The notes beneath the pieces were generated by a model, which saw nothing but the letters and a program-made list of their open reading frames with translations, searched no databases and was not told the DNA's origin. The position numbers were made by a program, and so were the translations under genes. From Pochonia chlamydosporia 170 (Eukaryota > Ascomycota > Sordariomycetes > Hypocreales > Clavicipitaceae), in NCBI RefSeq assembly GCF_001653235.2, contig NC_035793.1, forward strand, positions 2,108,001 to 2,172,000: DNA of 64,000 nucleotides, given 5' to 3'. Below, piece after piece: positions 1 through 10,779 of the stretch; positions within the stretch are counted from its first letter, which is position 1; every line of letters starts with the position of its first letter.

Positions 1-982
1 ACTGGTTGTGGCTTGGCACGACGCAGTTCGGATCGCACCTGTCTTGACTTGGTTGAACTGTCTGGTCTCCGAGTCTATTTGAAGCTGAGGCTCAATGTTA
101 CCTAGAGCAGTGACGTTTTACCCGAGGCTGAATGACGTGCAGCAATAGACGCCAAATGGCTGGCACTTTCTGTCAATGCAAATTGATCAACATTGAATGG
201 TCGAGTTCAATCACAGATCTGGCGCTTAATCTGCACAGAATGTCACTGCTGCAGCGCAAGTACCGGTGCTCGATGTTAACTTACTCCCCTTCACTTCACT
301 TCAATTGTCGTTCGCTTCTTAAATATCCTGAAAACAGGCAACAAATTCATGCACCTTGCCGCCATCCCGTGCCCTTCACGCTGTCAGTCATCTGCTCACT
401 CGTTCTTCAGTCGCCACATGACATTAATGCCAGACATTCAAGATGAACAGACCCGCTGCGATGCTATTCTTGGAGCGCCTCGTGTTCTGCAGTGATCTAC
501 GGAGTACGGAGTACAAAGTAGCAAGCTGCAGACTATTTTGCCTTGACTGTGACATGGACCTTGACATTGACCCTGACCCTGACCCTGGCCAAAAAATTTC
601 AAGTTTCACCACTTTAATTCAATGTTGCTTCACACGTCACTTGTGCAACTGCAAAATACCAAACTTCGCCTCTTCACTGCACCATCCGCATCCGGAGTAC
701 ACGGCCGAGAACAAAGCAATATTTCCCTAAATAAAAGTGCGTTGTTTGTGTTTTGTACATTTAAACATTCAATATTACTGTACACAACGCCTAAATACTG
801 TCAATGCCAGGAGCGGAACTGTTTTGTGTCCAAAAATAACTGCATCGCCCACAACCGACCCTTTCAACGAACGGCCTGGCCAGCCGAATCCCAATATTGT
901 ACAAGGGGTATACTAATATAATAAAATTAACAATAGCTCCTCATCACTCGAGCTTCCAACTCTTGCATCCATCACCATTTGT
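1..982. other. Intergenic region at left edge, no gene recognised
   Basis: No reading frame here has protein-like composition, and none joins into a recognisable exon chain. The stretch is the 3' flank of the minus-strand FMP25-like gene. It holds a short hexamer repeat, listed separately, and a GGAGTAC direct repeat near 500-515. The end or start of a gene lying outside the window cannot be excluded. Confidence 0.5.
548..587. repeat. Imperfect TGACCC/TGACAT hexamer repeat
   Basis: Three perfect TGACCC units in tandem (568-585) follow degenerate copies of the type TGACAT and GGACCT. This is a simple microsatellite in non-coding DNA, and no function is inferred. Confidence 0.7.
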
Positions 983-2800
983 TCATACAGCCGAGTACAC
1001 ACCAGTAACCAGCCGGCCGCATTCCACCTTTTGCTCAAGCGTCACCTTGCGACCCTTTCCACCCTCACCAATACGAACCGTCTGCTTTGGAGTCAAGCAG
1101 AGCCGGTGCACCTCCCCCTTTCTCCCCTTGCTCGCGTCACCTTCGCCACCGTCCAGCGGGCCGATATAAGTAGGCACGTTCATGTTAGTCCTCTTCCCAG
1201 TCCCCAGCTGGTAGTATTCATTGCCGCCCCAGAACAAGACATCTGCACCCCAGTTCGTCTCGTTTTCAGACCCTCTGTTTGACGTGTTCGTTTTCGTCAC
1301 ATTATCCATCACCGCGGCGCAGTGCGTGCTTCCAATGCTGAGCGCCTTCAACTTGATCGGCATGTTTTTGTTTGTATTCTCGTCAAACTCGAAAAGTGAC
1401 GACAGCGCCTTGACCTTTGTTGGTCCCGTAGAGACATGCGTCCACTTGCCTGTTCCCAATGTGCCAGAAACACCTTGGCCGCATACCCACAAGTCAGATA
1501 CCGTTCGTGGCATCCGCTTAGCCGGAGCCATGCTTCGAGACTCGCTCGCCGTAGTTGGCGCATCAGCATCAACTGTGAAAAACGTGTTTGTTCCGCCTGC
1601 CCTGATGGATGTCACTTTTGCTACCATTCCTGAGGCCGCATACAGTTTGTCGACAGAAACCATGGATGGGGTAGTGGCATATGGCAGCCCCGAGTCGAGT
1701 TGGAATCCGAGCTGGCCAAACGTGTTGTCGCCAAAAGAGAAGACCCTGCCAAGCTTGTCCAAAATCACTGAGTGGTAGTCGCCTGTGGCGATGCCTGTTG
1801 CTTCAAAGCCCTGAAGGGATGAGAGTTCCTGAGGCTGATCATATGGCCCCTTAGGCCGTGTCTCCCATGTCAAGCCAGCAATTCCCATCTGGCCCTTGGA
1901 CGGGTACGCCAAGGCGCTCGACGCGGCACTGAAGACACGCCCTTTTGACGTTAAAATAAGGCAGTGCTCAAGACCACTGCTGATGTCGGTAACCTTCTCG
2001 CCCCAGCTCAACCCGCTTGGAGTCAGGTTACGAAAGTTGATCGCCTCCTTACCACTTGAGCTCCACAAAGACCACGAGCTCTTTAGCTGAGCCTCTTTGA
2101 CGCCGCCTTCCTGATCGTCCCTGGACGATGGGAGAGAATACACATCACCTCTTCGAGAAAGGGCAATGATGCGGTCAGCTGACACCTCAATCTTGGCAAG
2201 GTCTTTGCCCTTCAACGTAGTCACTGGCTTGGGGTCGGCAGTCGAAAACCCAAGGCCCCATTGAATTAAGTCGCCCTTCTCATCAACAGCAGCACCAAAG
2301 GTTTGAGTGAGCTTCAGATCTCTCAGAATCTGGTCGTTGAAAAAGGAGATTCGTCGAGGGAGCTTGATGTACTTGTCGTCAGAGTTGGGGTCGATGACTT
2401 TGCCGCTGTTTGATCCCCAAGCGTATACTCCAGGGTGCTCCCAGCTGTTCTTAACCTGCAAATGCTGAGAGCTGATAATGTCTCGGTTGTCCTCCTTGGA
2501 TACAGGCTGTTTGCGAGACTTCTCAAACTTGGGCTGGGCTTTGGCGGGTTCTGTGCTTTCCTCCTGAGATGACAGCCCGTCCTTGATCTTGGGATAATAG
2601 TAGGCTCCGGCGGCGGCAAGCCCAAAGACACCAGCATAAACAGCGGCTTGCTTGAATGCATTCCCACCTTGCTGACGTGCCCGTTCCTGTGGGCTCTCAC
2701 TGTTGAAACGCACCCATTGGCGTCGGATTGTGACGGACTGCTGCTGCGTTGGCCACGGCAAGCGACCGACCCGTCTGAGAGCCACCCTTGAAGAATTCAT
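983..2800 (-). CDS. FMP25: RCC1-repeat mitochondrial protein, FMP25-like
   Basis: Single-exon gene of 605 codons. The first ~35 residues are rich in Arg, Ser and Gln with almost no acidic residues, as in a mitochondrial presequence. A hydrophobic Ala/Gly/Tyr segment at about residues 50-68 can span a membrane once. The rest shows RCC1-type propeller repeats, with motifs such as GVYAWGSN, RVFSFGDNTFGQLG and VLFWGGNEYYQLGTG. Single-pass mitochondrial proteins with an RCC1 domain match yeast Fmp25, which is known to support assembly of respiratory complex III at the inner membrane. The start at 2800 is the first ATG and opens the presequence. The gene diverges from COG3 across 525 bp. Membership in the RCC1 family is sure; the FMP25 assignment rests on architecture. 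Confidence 0.85.
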   Translation of the reverse strand: MNSSRVALRRVGRLPWPTQQQSVTIRRQWVRFNSESPQERARQQGGNAFKQAAVYAGVFGLAAAGAYYYPKIKDGLSSQEESTEPAKAQPKFEKSRKQPVSKEDNRDIISSQHLQVKNSWEHPGVYAWGSNSGKVIDPNSDDKYIKLPRRISFFNDQILRDLKLTQTFGAAVDEKGDLIQWGLGFSTADPKPVTTLKGKDLAKIEVSADRIIALSRRGDVYSLPSSRDDQEGGVKEAQLKSSWSLWSSSGKEAINFRNLTPSGLSWGEKVTDISSGLEHCLILTSKGRVFSAASSALAYPSKGQMGIAGLTWETRPKGPYDQPQELSSLQGFEATGIATGDYHSVILDKLGRVFSFGDNTFGQLGFQLDSGLPYATTPSMVSVDKLYAASGMVAKVTSIRAGGTNTFFTVDADAPTTASESRSMAPAKRMPRTVSDLWVCGQGVSGTLGTGKWTHVSTGPTKVKALSSLFEFDENTNKNMPIKLKALSIGSTHCAAVMDNVTKTNTSNRGSENETNWGADVLFWGGNEYYQLGTGKRTNMNVPTYIGPLDGGEGDASKGRKGEVHRLCLTPKQTVRIGEGGKGRKVTLEQKVECGRLVTGVYSAV

Positions 2801-3325
2801 CTTCAGATATGGCGAAAGTGTACAGACGGCGTGAAGAAAGATAAAGCAGGCCAGAAGCTCCCAAAATTGAAGCTAAATGCCAGGTTCCGATGAAGCCGCA
2901 GTAAATAGTGAAGGTCAGGTAAATACAGGCTCCCCTCAAGCTAGTTGTTATGCTTGATGCGACTTGACTGGACTCGAACTTTTTTGCCCAAGGATCAAGG
3001 CTGAAGCTCCCTTGGCTTCGATGCGGGCACTGGGCTGGTGCACCCCACATTTGATGCAAGACCTCACTGATCAGTGCTCCAGTCCGTGATTGCCACTGAC
3101 CATAGACAGCTGTCACCACGTTTGATTACACCACCACTATCGTCTTTGATATCACTGGCTGTCACTGGCTGAGTGGATTGTCGGCGGGCGGAGCAATTCC
3201 TTCCGTGCAGCCAGCGGGTCACCGGTTGTAGGCCAACCCATACCATACCAGAACAGAGACCACATGCGTGGTATCAAGCAATCCACCATAGCTTCAATGC
3301 TCGTTAGAGCTTCCGTCCGCCCACC
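2801..3325. promoter_or_regulatory. Divergent promoter region between FMP25-like gene and COG3
   Basis: The 525 bp between two divergent starts hold no plausible coding exon. The regulatory regions of both genes must lie here or in the first exons. I see no clear TATA box. Confidence 0.4.
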
Positions 3326-5871
3326 ATGTACGATGACTCCTGGTACAGCTTTGTGCCCGAACTCTCTAAGAAGCCAGTCGCTCCATCTCAACCCCAAGGC
3401 CATCGACGAAAGGAGTCTCTATTACAGCAACCGAACGTCAGTGCCGCCCGAGCCCCTCCTAGTTGCTGTGCCTGTCGTGGGGTCACCACAACTGACATGT
3501 GTTGCAGGGTGATGTGAAAACCGAGCCAGTCGAACGTCTAGATAATGTTTTCGAAGAGCTAGAAGATACCAATGACCCACCCGAACCGACCATAGTTCGT
3601 CGAGCCGCCTCATATTCCGACTTTTACCATGTCGTTCAAGCCCAATTGGCCAAAGATGGTCAATTGCGGCGCAAGAAGCGGCCGACCAAAACGGATAGGA
3701 CCTGGGAGGCATTGATGTTGAAGGCGGGAGACGAAGTCGATCAGAGATACAAAGTGCCTGAACCGCTTGATGAGGCGTTTGAGAATCAATTGCTTGAGGA
3801 CAGTCAACAGGAATATTTGTATGGGACCAGATGATGATACTCCATTGGCGGCCAAATGTCTGACAATATCCAGAGTTTATCGCGACCAGCTGTCATTGAC
3901 AGAACGTCATCTTGATGGGCTTATCGACGATGCCAATACCACTTTGGCGCTTCTAACATCGCTGTCGGAGTCGTTTCAATCGGTGGACGAGCAAACAACA
4001 ACTTTCCAAGCCCAGTGCGAGGGTCTTCTCAAAGAGCAACGACGGTTGGAAACACTGGCAGACAAAGTCGGTACCGATTTATACTACTACATCTACCTCG
4101 ATACCGCAACCCGTCGACTCAATGCTCCTGGGGCCAGCCGACTGGTTGACGACGACGAGTTTGGTACCATGATTGAAAACATTGACTCATGCATTGGTTT
4201 CATGAACAGCCATGTAAGCATACCTGTCCATGGGTTACTGCAATCAGAGTTTGTCCTTGAGCTGACGGCGTATTTGCCTGATTACAGGAAACATATCGTG
4301 AACGTGATACATATCTGGCACGATACAACGCATTGCTCACCAAAGCTCTTCACTTGCTAGATCACGGCTTTTCCACTCGCCTGGACAAGACATCTACGGA
4401 AATTGCTCGTCAAATTGCAGCCGCAGCATCAGACTCTGCCCGCCATGCTTTGGCATATGGCCGGTTTGCCGAAATGATTACTGATACATACTCATTGCTT
4501 CCCAACATACAAAAAATAGTTGGTCATGCATACGACCAATATGGAAGAGCTTTAGATTCTGCAACAGAGACTTCTGTCTACGCTAGTTCCGCCACGAATA
4601 TGTTCCGTACCTACCTGACTACGAGAGATCGAGACTTGAAGCCCATGACTCAACGAGATTTGGAAGAGTACCAGAAGGGAGCCAAGAGCCTTTCAGTAGA
4701 GACGGCATCGCGAAACTACGTCAAGCAACTATTCGAAAGAATGTATAACGAGGATGCCTTATTTTTCAAGATTTTTGGCATCGAAGCAATGTGGAATACG
4801 TCATCCACTTCTGCTTTCCAAGCTCTCAAGGGAATAAACACGACGATGGTCCACCCAGGTCACATTGCACCGCTCGGAAACAGCATTCAAGCGGTTCTCC
4901 AAACAGCCAAACTTGAATCTGTTTGTAGCGTTGTGGGATGGTTGGCAAATGAATATTCAATCGCAGAACACGATGAAGAGGAGTCACATTCTACAAGAAA
5001 ACATCGCGAGTATGCCGCAAGATTGCTTGTGGATCATCTTTGGCCATTCACCGATAATGCATTTGAGGCGGAAATTACGAAGTCCATTTCCAAAGCCGCA
5101 TTGCAAGACGGCGACTTGAAAATTGGCCCTGTTGTAGACGGTGTTGCGTCGTCCAATGCTTACCCACTTGTCACAAAAGCTGTCGAGCTGCTAGCCATGT
5201 TCGACCAGGCTATGCCCAAGGAACGATCTGTAAGTAAAGCCCAGCCTTCTTCGCCGCAGGAGGCAAATAGTCTGACATGACCCCAGTCCAAAAATAGTTC
5301 TGTTGTATTCAAAATCGTACGAGAAACTATCCAGGTACTACAACGTGCTGAAGCTAGAATTCAGTACCTCAAGTCAAGCACGGATCCCGCCTTATTCATG
5401 GTGAAGAATCTTCTCATCGTAAAGAACGAACTGGTTTCTCTTGAAATAGGCGACATCCGAAACCACCCTCAGTCTATGCAACATTTTAGCCAAATATGGG
5501 ACACGTTGAGTCCAACAAACTGGGTTAATTTCTTTGGCAGTATTCTCGGGGGTTCAATTTGGTCCCGAGGAGCACCCTCGGTTACAGCCAAGACACTCAC
5601 AGTAGAGGATATGAGCGAGCAACTGGACGAATTACTTCGACAATCAATATACGCATTCACGAAGCGGTGGGCGACTCTGCTTAACGATTCAACAAATCGC
5701 AAGCCGGGAGTCAAGCCGATTGCCAAAGTGGAGGCTGAGCTGGAGACCATTCTTGATACAGCATTCAGTAATCAGCCTGAAGTGATTGCGAAGCTCAAAG
5801 AAGCTATCCAGCTCAACGCCCAGGCGCAGAATAATGCAAATGACGAAAAGCGAGGTGCAAAACGGTATTAG
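3326..5871 (+). CDS. COG3: Conserved oligomeric Golgi complex subunit 3 (Sec34), with an apparent frameshift
   Basis: COG3 belongs to the COG tether, which captures vesicles recycling within the Golgi. Proposed exons are 3326-3436, 3508-4213, 4288-5229 and 5287-5871, with introns GTCAGT/CAG, GTAAGC/CAG and GTAAGT/CAG. The product would be about 780 aa. It starts MYDDSWYSFVPELS and contains the family core with a GTDLYYYIYLD-like segment, TRRLNAPGASRLVDDD and ETYRERDTYLARYNALLTKALHLL. In exon 2 the frame ending LLEDSQQEYLYG hits a stop at 3832-3834. The conserved sequence resumes one base out of frame as GPDDDTPLAAKCLTISR, and no intron fits between. One G too many in the GGG at 3823-3825 explains this, either as a base-calling or assembly error or as a real mutation. 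Everything else is intact, so an error or a very recent lesion is more likely than old decay. Confidence 0.9.
3820..3834 (+). other. Frameshift site in COG3
   Basis: Upstream frame: TAT GGG ACC AGA TGA (stop at 3832). Downstream frame from 3824: GGA CCA GAT GAT GAT ACT. Both sides are conserved COG3 sequence with no room for an intron, so a single extra base in GGG is the simplest reading. Confidence 0.8.
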
Positions 5872-6890
5872 TCGGAATTCCGAGACTTGAAGCTTAACAA
5901 TGACGCTGATGTTTCAGCATTGGTTAAGCAACGCGCGGTCGTTGAGGCCGGCGCCCTTGCCGAGTCTTCGTTGAGATGTTGAAACTACTAGGGCTGGTGG
6001 ATGAGAGTTACTTATTTTACGAAATGGAACACGTGGCATGAAGCTTGAAGTCAAGGGAATACCAAATGTTGTCCAAAATAGACTATGTGTGCATTCTGAA
6101 GGGATTCACCAAAAGATGACTGCATGAATATAGAGTTATACAAATATCCCATACTACTACTGTAAGTATGGACTCCACGGAGTTTCCCAACTGGCACACC
6201 AAAACAATCTGATGCATATGCGAATCCGAGGACGACACGGCACTTGAACGCTCAATCAAGCCATAGCATCAAAACGTGTGAATCATAACGCTGCAAATAT
6301 CCCCAACTAATCACCAGCTCAACACAAAAGTCTCACTGCGGATCTCTTCACCCGGCCAAGCTTTCCCTATTTGGATCATCAACCTGTCAGATCCGCCAAA
6401 GAGGCAGCCCACATTTTCTGTGACCAGCCCAACCGACAGTCCGAACAGTGAATACTAATCAACACAACGGGCTGTCAGAACTGCCAGAAGGCTTCTTCCC
6501 CACAATGACCGGTAAAAGTTTGTTGTTGAATACGCTGTAAATTCACGGAATTGAATGAGACCCTGTCCTGGTCCGTTTTGTCAGCTTTGAAACGGAAATG
6601 TATGGTACTGGATGGTGGGAAAAGTCTCCGTGTGGAGTTTAAGAATCGGGGTCGGACACAGAAGACCCCGAGCCGTCATTTGTTGGGTTCGAAACGGTGT
6701 ACAGTACAGTACGTTCGTTCGGTGACTATCAGTGCCGTCAATGTTTGGCTGCCTGGTGACTTCATGACATCCGAAGGACGAGCGAAATGAGTCAAGGGAT
6801 GATGATGTGGCATCTCTCCTGCCTTGTGGGGCAATTTCGCCGGTGAGCTAGGAAGCTCAACTGTTCAGCTTGGATGCAAAGAACCTCTTC
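5872..6890. other. Intergenic, nothing recognised
   Basis: About 1 kb between the COG3 stop and the GFA-domain gene. Only short unrelated frames occur. It should contain the COG3 3' UTR and the upstream regulatory region of the next gene. Confidence 0.5.
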
Positions 6891-6899
6891 TATAAATAA
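6891..6899 (+). promoter_or_regulatory. TATA-like box upstream of the GFA-domain gene
   Basis: TATAAATAA lies 98 bp before the proposed ATG at 6989, a normal distance for a core promoter element in filamentous fungi. It fits the consensus well, but motif and spacing alone are weak evidence. Confidence 0.5.
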
Positions 6900-6988
6900 G
6901 TCGGTTGTCCTTGTCATACCTAACGTTGTATGCAGTCTCATCGTATCAATTCTAACTTCGTCGTCTTTTGGTGACTCAGTTTCTGAAA

Positions 6989-8148
6989 ATGACTTCCACG
7001 GAGAGCGAGCAGCCCCTTCGCACGTATCGTGGCAACTGCCACTGCAAGGCTTTTGTGTATGAGGTTCAATTGCCTGAAATCAAGGTTGTGTATCGATGCA
7101 ATTGTAGCATTTGCCATAAGAAGGGCTATTTGTGGGTGTTTCCCGAGACGGTTGATCGCTTCAAGATTGTCAAGGGAGATGAAAATACCCTCACGGGCTA
7201 CTCTTTCAATGCCAAGAACCGCTCGCACAAAGTAAGTGGATTTCGCAATTACGATGCCTTGAGACTGTCGTTGCGTTGGGATTCTGACAGTGATGTCTAT
7301 AGTTCTGCCCGACTTGCGCGACACCAGTCATGGCAATGGCGAAAGAGGGCCCTCCCAACAGACTTATTGCCATAAATGTGAGTGTAATGGAGTATAGAAG
7401 TTCATCCGGGGCAGGTACTAAAACAGTTCGGCTTGAATAGGCTCACTCACTTCAAAACATTGACACTTGGGCGCTGGAGAAAGTTCCGTAAGTACCCTAC
7501 CATCCCGAAGAACTTGACCGCATGAATGAGCTCATTGTTTCTGATACGAAATAGTGTCGACTTTGCCAAAATTGATCCTCAGTACCAAGCCCCTGAGCAT
7601 AAAGGCCCCGAACCAACTGAAGAAATTGAAGGCGGTAAACTGTATAAGGGTGGTTGTCACTGCGGTGCCGTTACCGTCGCCGTGACCAGTAAGCCCTTTG
7701 ATGAGACCTTTGAAGAAGGTGGTCTGGAGTGCAATTGCAGTGTCTGCGAAAGAGTAAGTTCATCTCCAGAATACGAATCATTGGTGATAAGCCAGGCTTA
7801 TCGAGAAACGTTGTATAGAACGGATATGTCTGGACGTACCCTCTCAACGAACAAGTTGTTCTACACGCTGAAGACCCATCCAATATTGGTCGATACGCAT
7901 TCTCTATGCACATCTTGAACAAGACGTTTTGTAAAATTTGCGGCGTCAACCTCACAAACGAGTACAAAACGGACCAGACAGAGGAGCAGATGGCCAGCAT
8001 GACCGAGGGCGGCAAGAAATGGGCAGCATATGCTCGGACACACCACCCTGTTAATCTTCGCGTCTTGCCAGAGGTGGATATTTACAAGATGTCGAGGCGT
8101 TACAACAAGGGCTATGCGGGTATTCAACCGCAGTATGAGAACCCATGA
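6989..8148 (+). CDS. Protein with two tandem GFA/CENP-V-type zinc domains
   Basis: Exons 6989-7231, 7303-7377, 7441-7487, 7555-7753 and 7819-8148 join in frame to 297 aa through GT-AG introns. The first GFA module has CHC at residues 17-19, CNCSIC at 37-42 and FCPTC at 82-86. The second has CHC at 156-158, CNCSVC at 181-186 and FCKIC in the last exon. These cysteines form the two zinc sites of the glutathione-dependent formaldehyde-activating (GFA) family, whose founding members bind S-hydroxymethylglutathione. The family also includes proteins of unknown substrate, so no reaction is assigned. I start at 6989 because a TATA-like box lies 98 bp upstream and the first module follows at once. 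A longer in-frame start at 6968 is not an ATG-favoured context. The tandem duplication within one polypeptide is the notable feature. Confidence 0.85.
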
Positions 8149-9282
8149 AGTCGCGGTGTGATGGATGGTTCTTGGGCGAAGTCGATATGGAACAAGAATG
8201 TATCTGATCGGTTGGTATGAGGGAGCATGGTGTTGTGATGTTTTGTGCTGGTGTGCGTACACCAGACTTTGTTGCTTGAGCATCGGGGACAAGCCAAAAA
8301 GGAGGTGTTATAAGTTTGTCAATATATTGCGGCGGCGGGTAAATAGTGCTGCGTTTTCAAATTATCAAACATCTAATACAAGTCTACCACGTGTGCTGCA
8401 GTATGGTTTTGACTATGCGTGAATTCGGCAACAAAGGTATTCAAAGTAAAATCCAGGTCCAGTCCATTCACCATTGGGTTTTACGTCAACCAGAATTGTT
8501 GTGTTGGTAATTGTCAAGATGTTGTGGGTCAAGTTGCCTGGGCTCCTTCCCAGCGTGGATACATTTCTCAAATGCAGTCTGGTTCCTTCTCAAAGTAGAA
8601 CGCAGGGCTGCCTTTGCAAGTGGAAAGAGCGACGGCTCATACATTCCTTCTCTCTTTTGTCCCCAAGATACGATCAATGTGCTGACATCTTCGCATTTCC
8701 CACAGGTCTGTGTCTGGCGAGCAAAGAAGGACTCCAAAAAAAGGAACGTACGAGCCAGCCTTCGGAGTTTTTGATGCAACAGACCACCTACGGACTTACC
8801 TAAGAAATACATAAGAATTTCCCCAGGACCGCTTGTTTCCCCGCGCTAAACCTGGTTCAAATGCCACCACATGACCAGGCCCTGGCCCAGGTACCGCCAA
8901 CCGCCAACCGCCCGCCATTTGCCCCACGGGATGGGATTTGGTGGGACAAGCACGACATCGGAGCTCAAATCGGGTCTGGTCATCGCTCGCCGCCTCTACT
9001 CTTCGTCCGTCGCCGCCCGTGCCTCAGACTGGCTCTTATCGGTCCAACGACTCAAGACACAGAATTTCCCATTCTTCCACCTCCATACACAGCCTTGGTC
9101 TCGTCTTCTTTTTTGTCGGACTTTCTTCTCGATACGCCCTGCCATATCGACGAGCTTGCTCACATATCTTTGGCAATTGAATTGAATTGCATTGTCTGGT
9201 CTTTACTCCCGCTGACAGCCGCCTTTTTTTTTGGCTGTGGTCTTGATTTCCGCCGATAAGAGCCGAACCGTTGCGATCCACA
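8149..9282. other. Intergenic, probable promoter and leader of the carrier gene
   Basis: No convincing coding exon. The last ~400 bp are pyrimidine-rich and contain a T-run near 9223-9232, as is common in leaders of highly expressed fungal genes. Confidence 0.4.
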
Positions 9283-10430
9283 ATGGCGACACTCGAAGTT
9301 GAGGAGATTCAGGGCGGCGGACTACAGACCGCTAAGGATTTGTTCTCAGGTGCTGTGGGAGGAGTCGCCCAGGTTCTGATCGGTAAGTTCTTTTGTATAT
9401 GATATTCGCATCAATCGTCGAGATTCGTTCGAGGCGATTTCGCATGGGTGCCAACTGGTATCCTGACAAATCCAACGTCGAGACACCAACAAAGACGCAA
9501 TTGCGATGCTTCCAAGGGTCTTCGGGACTATTTGGTCCTAAAAGACCAATATACACAAAAGCAAGTGTTCACATCAACGGAGACCTCAACTGACTGCTGT
9601 GTCTTCCCCCTACAGGCCAACCCTTTGACATCGTCAAAGTTCGACTTCAGACTACCAACCAATACTCCGGTGCGCTCCACGCCGCTACCTCAATCTACAA
9701 GAACGAAGGTGCCTTGGCTTTTTACAAGGGAACGCTCACCCCTCTTCTGGGAATCGGTGCATGCGTCTCAATTCAATTCGGTGCCTTTCACGCCGCACGC
9801 CGCTGGTTTGAGGCTCGAAACGCGGCCAACCCTACCCTCAAGGTTAGCGACCTCAGCTACGGGCAGTACTTTGCCGCCGGTGCCTTCGCCGGTGTCTCCA
9901 ACGCAGTCCTGTCCACGCCCATCGAGCACATCCGTATCCGGCTACAAAGCCAGCCTCACGGCGATGCACGTCTGTACAACGGCCCCATTGACTGCGTTCG
10001 CAAGTTGAGCGCCCACCAAGGCGTTCTCAGCGGAATCTACCGCGGCTCAGCCGTCACCATCTACCGTGAGGCCACCGCCTACGGAGCATGGTTCACCGCA
10101 TTCGAGTACCTCATGAACCAAGACGCCGCCCGTAACAAGATCGATCGCAAGGAAATTCCGGCATGGAAGATTGCCTTTTACGGTGGTCTGGCTGGTGAAG
10201 CCCTCTGGCTCGCCAGCTACCCCTTCGATGTCATCAAGAGCAAGATGCAAACTGACGGATTTGGCGCCAACCAAAAATACCCGACCATGCGTAGCTGCTT
10301 TGCTGCTACCTGGCGAGAAGGCGGCTTCAAGGGCTTCTGGAGGGGCATCTGGCCTACACTTTTCCGTGCCATGCCCGTGAGCGCTGGCACCTTTGCCGTT
10401 GTTGAGATGACCATGAGGGCCATCAACTAG
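9283..10430 (+). CDS. YMC1: Mitochondrial carrier family transporter, YMC1-like
   Basis: Exons 9283-9382 and 9616-10430, with a 233-nt GTAAGT/CAG intron, give 304 aa, the usual size of the mitochondrial solute carrier family. The three repeats each carry the carrier signature Px[DE]xx[RK]x[RK]: QPFDIVKVRLQ, TPIEHIRIRLQ and YPFDVIKSKMQ. Each is followed by the second repeat element (GALAFYKG, GVLSGIYRG, GFKGFWRG). The inner sequence GTLTPLLGIGACVSIQFG is close to yeast Ymc1/Ymc2, inner-membrane carriers linked to amino-acid (glutamate or glycine) metabolism. Family membership is certain. The YMC1 subgroup is likely, and the substrate is not determinable from sequence. The ATG at 9283 is the only one that joins to the first repeat. 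Confidence 0.9.
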
Positions 10431-10779
10431 CCGCGTACATGCTACGTGGTTTACATGAATTCAATTGCATAAAGGAGTTTAAAACGAATTTATCAAAATC
10501 AAAGGGCTTTACTGGAATTCGTTCGCTGGGATTTTATTTGATCTGGTCTCTGGTTTTTACCTGATATCACACGATACACCTAGAGCTGGAAAATGGTGTA
10601 CCCGAGCAAAAAGCTTTAACACGTGCTTTAAAGTTGATTTTTTACAAGGAATGGAGAAACACTTCAACAGTTTATTGGAATGCCGGTAGAATACTCATTG
10701 TTTTTGCGTCAACTATAGATGTGTTGATTGGTAGTTCTGTACATATGCTTTAAATTCTACCAAGGCGGCGGTTTATGAC
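10431..10779. other. Convergent 3' spacer
   Basis: 349 AT-rich bases between the stops of the carrier gene and the RINT1-like gene. Nothing but expected 3' UTR sequence is seen. Confidence 0.5.

Noticed and set aside
548..587. TGACCC repeat as a telomere-like or CRISPR-like array
   Set aside because: Only three perfect units, no spacers, and not the TTAGGG telomere repeat of filamentous fungi.
1221..1778. 185-codon plus-strand frame within the FMP25-like gene
   Set aside because: Antisense to RCC1 repeats that are clearly coding on the minus strand.
3508..3834. COG3 frame change explained by a tiny intron (GTATGGGACCAG)
   Set aside because: It would be 12 nt, far too short to splice, and removal of 12 nt does not change the reading frame.
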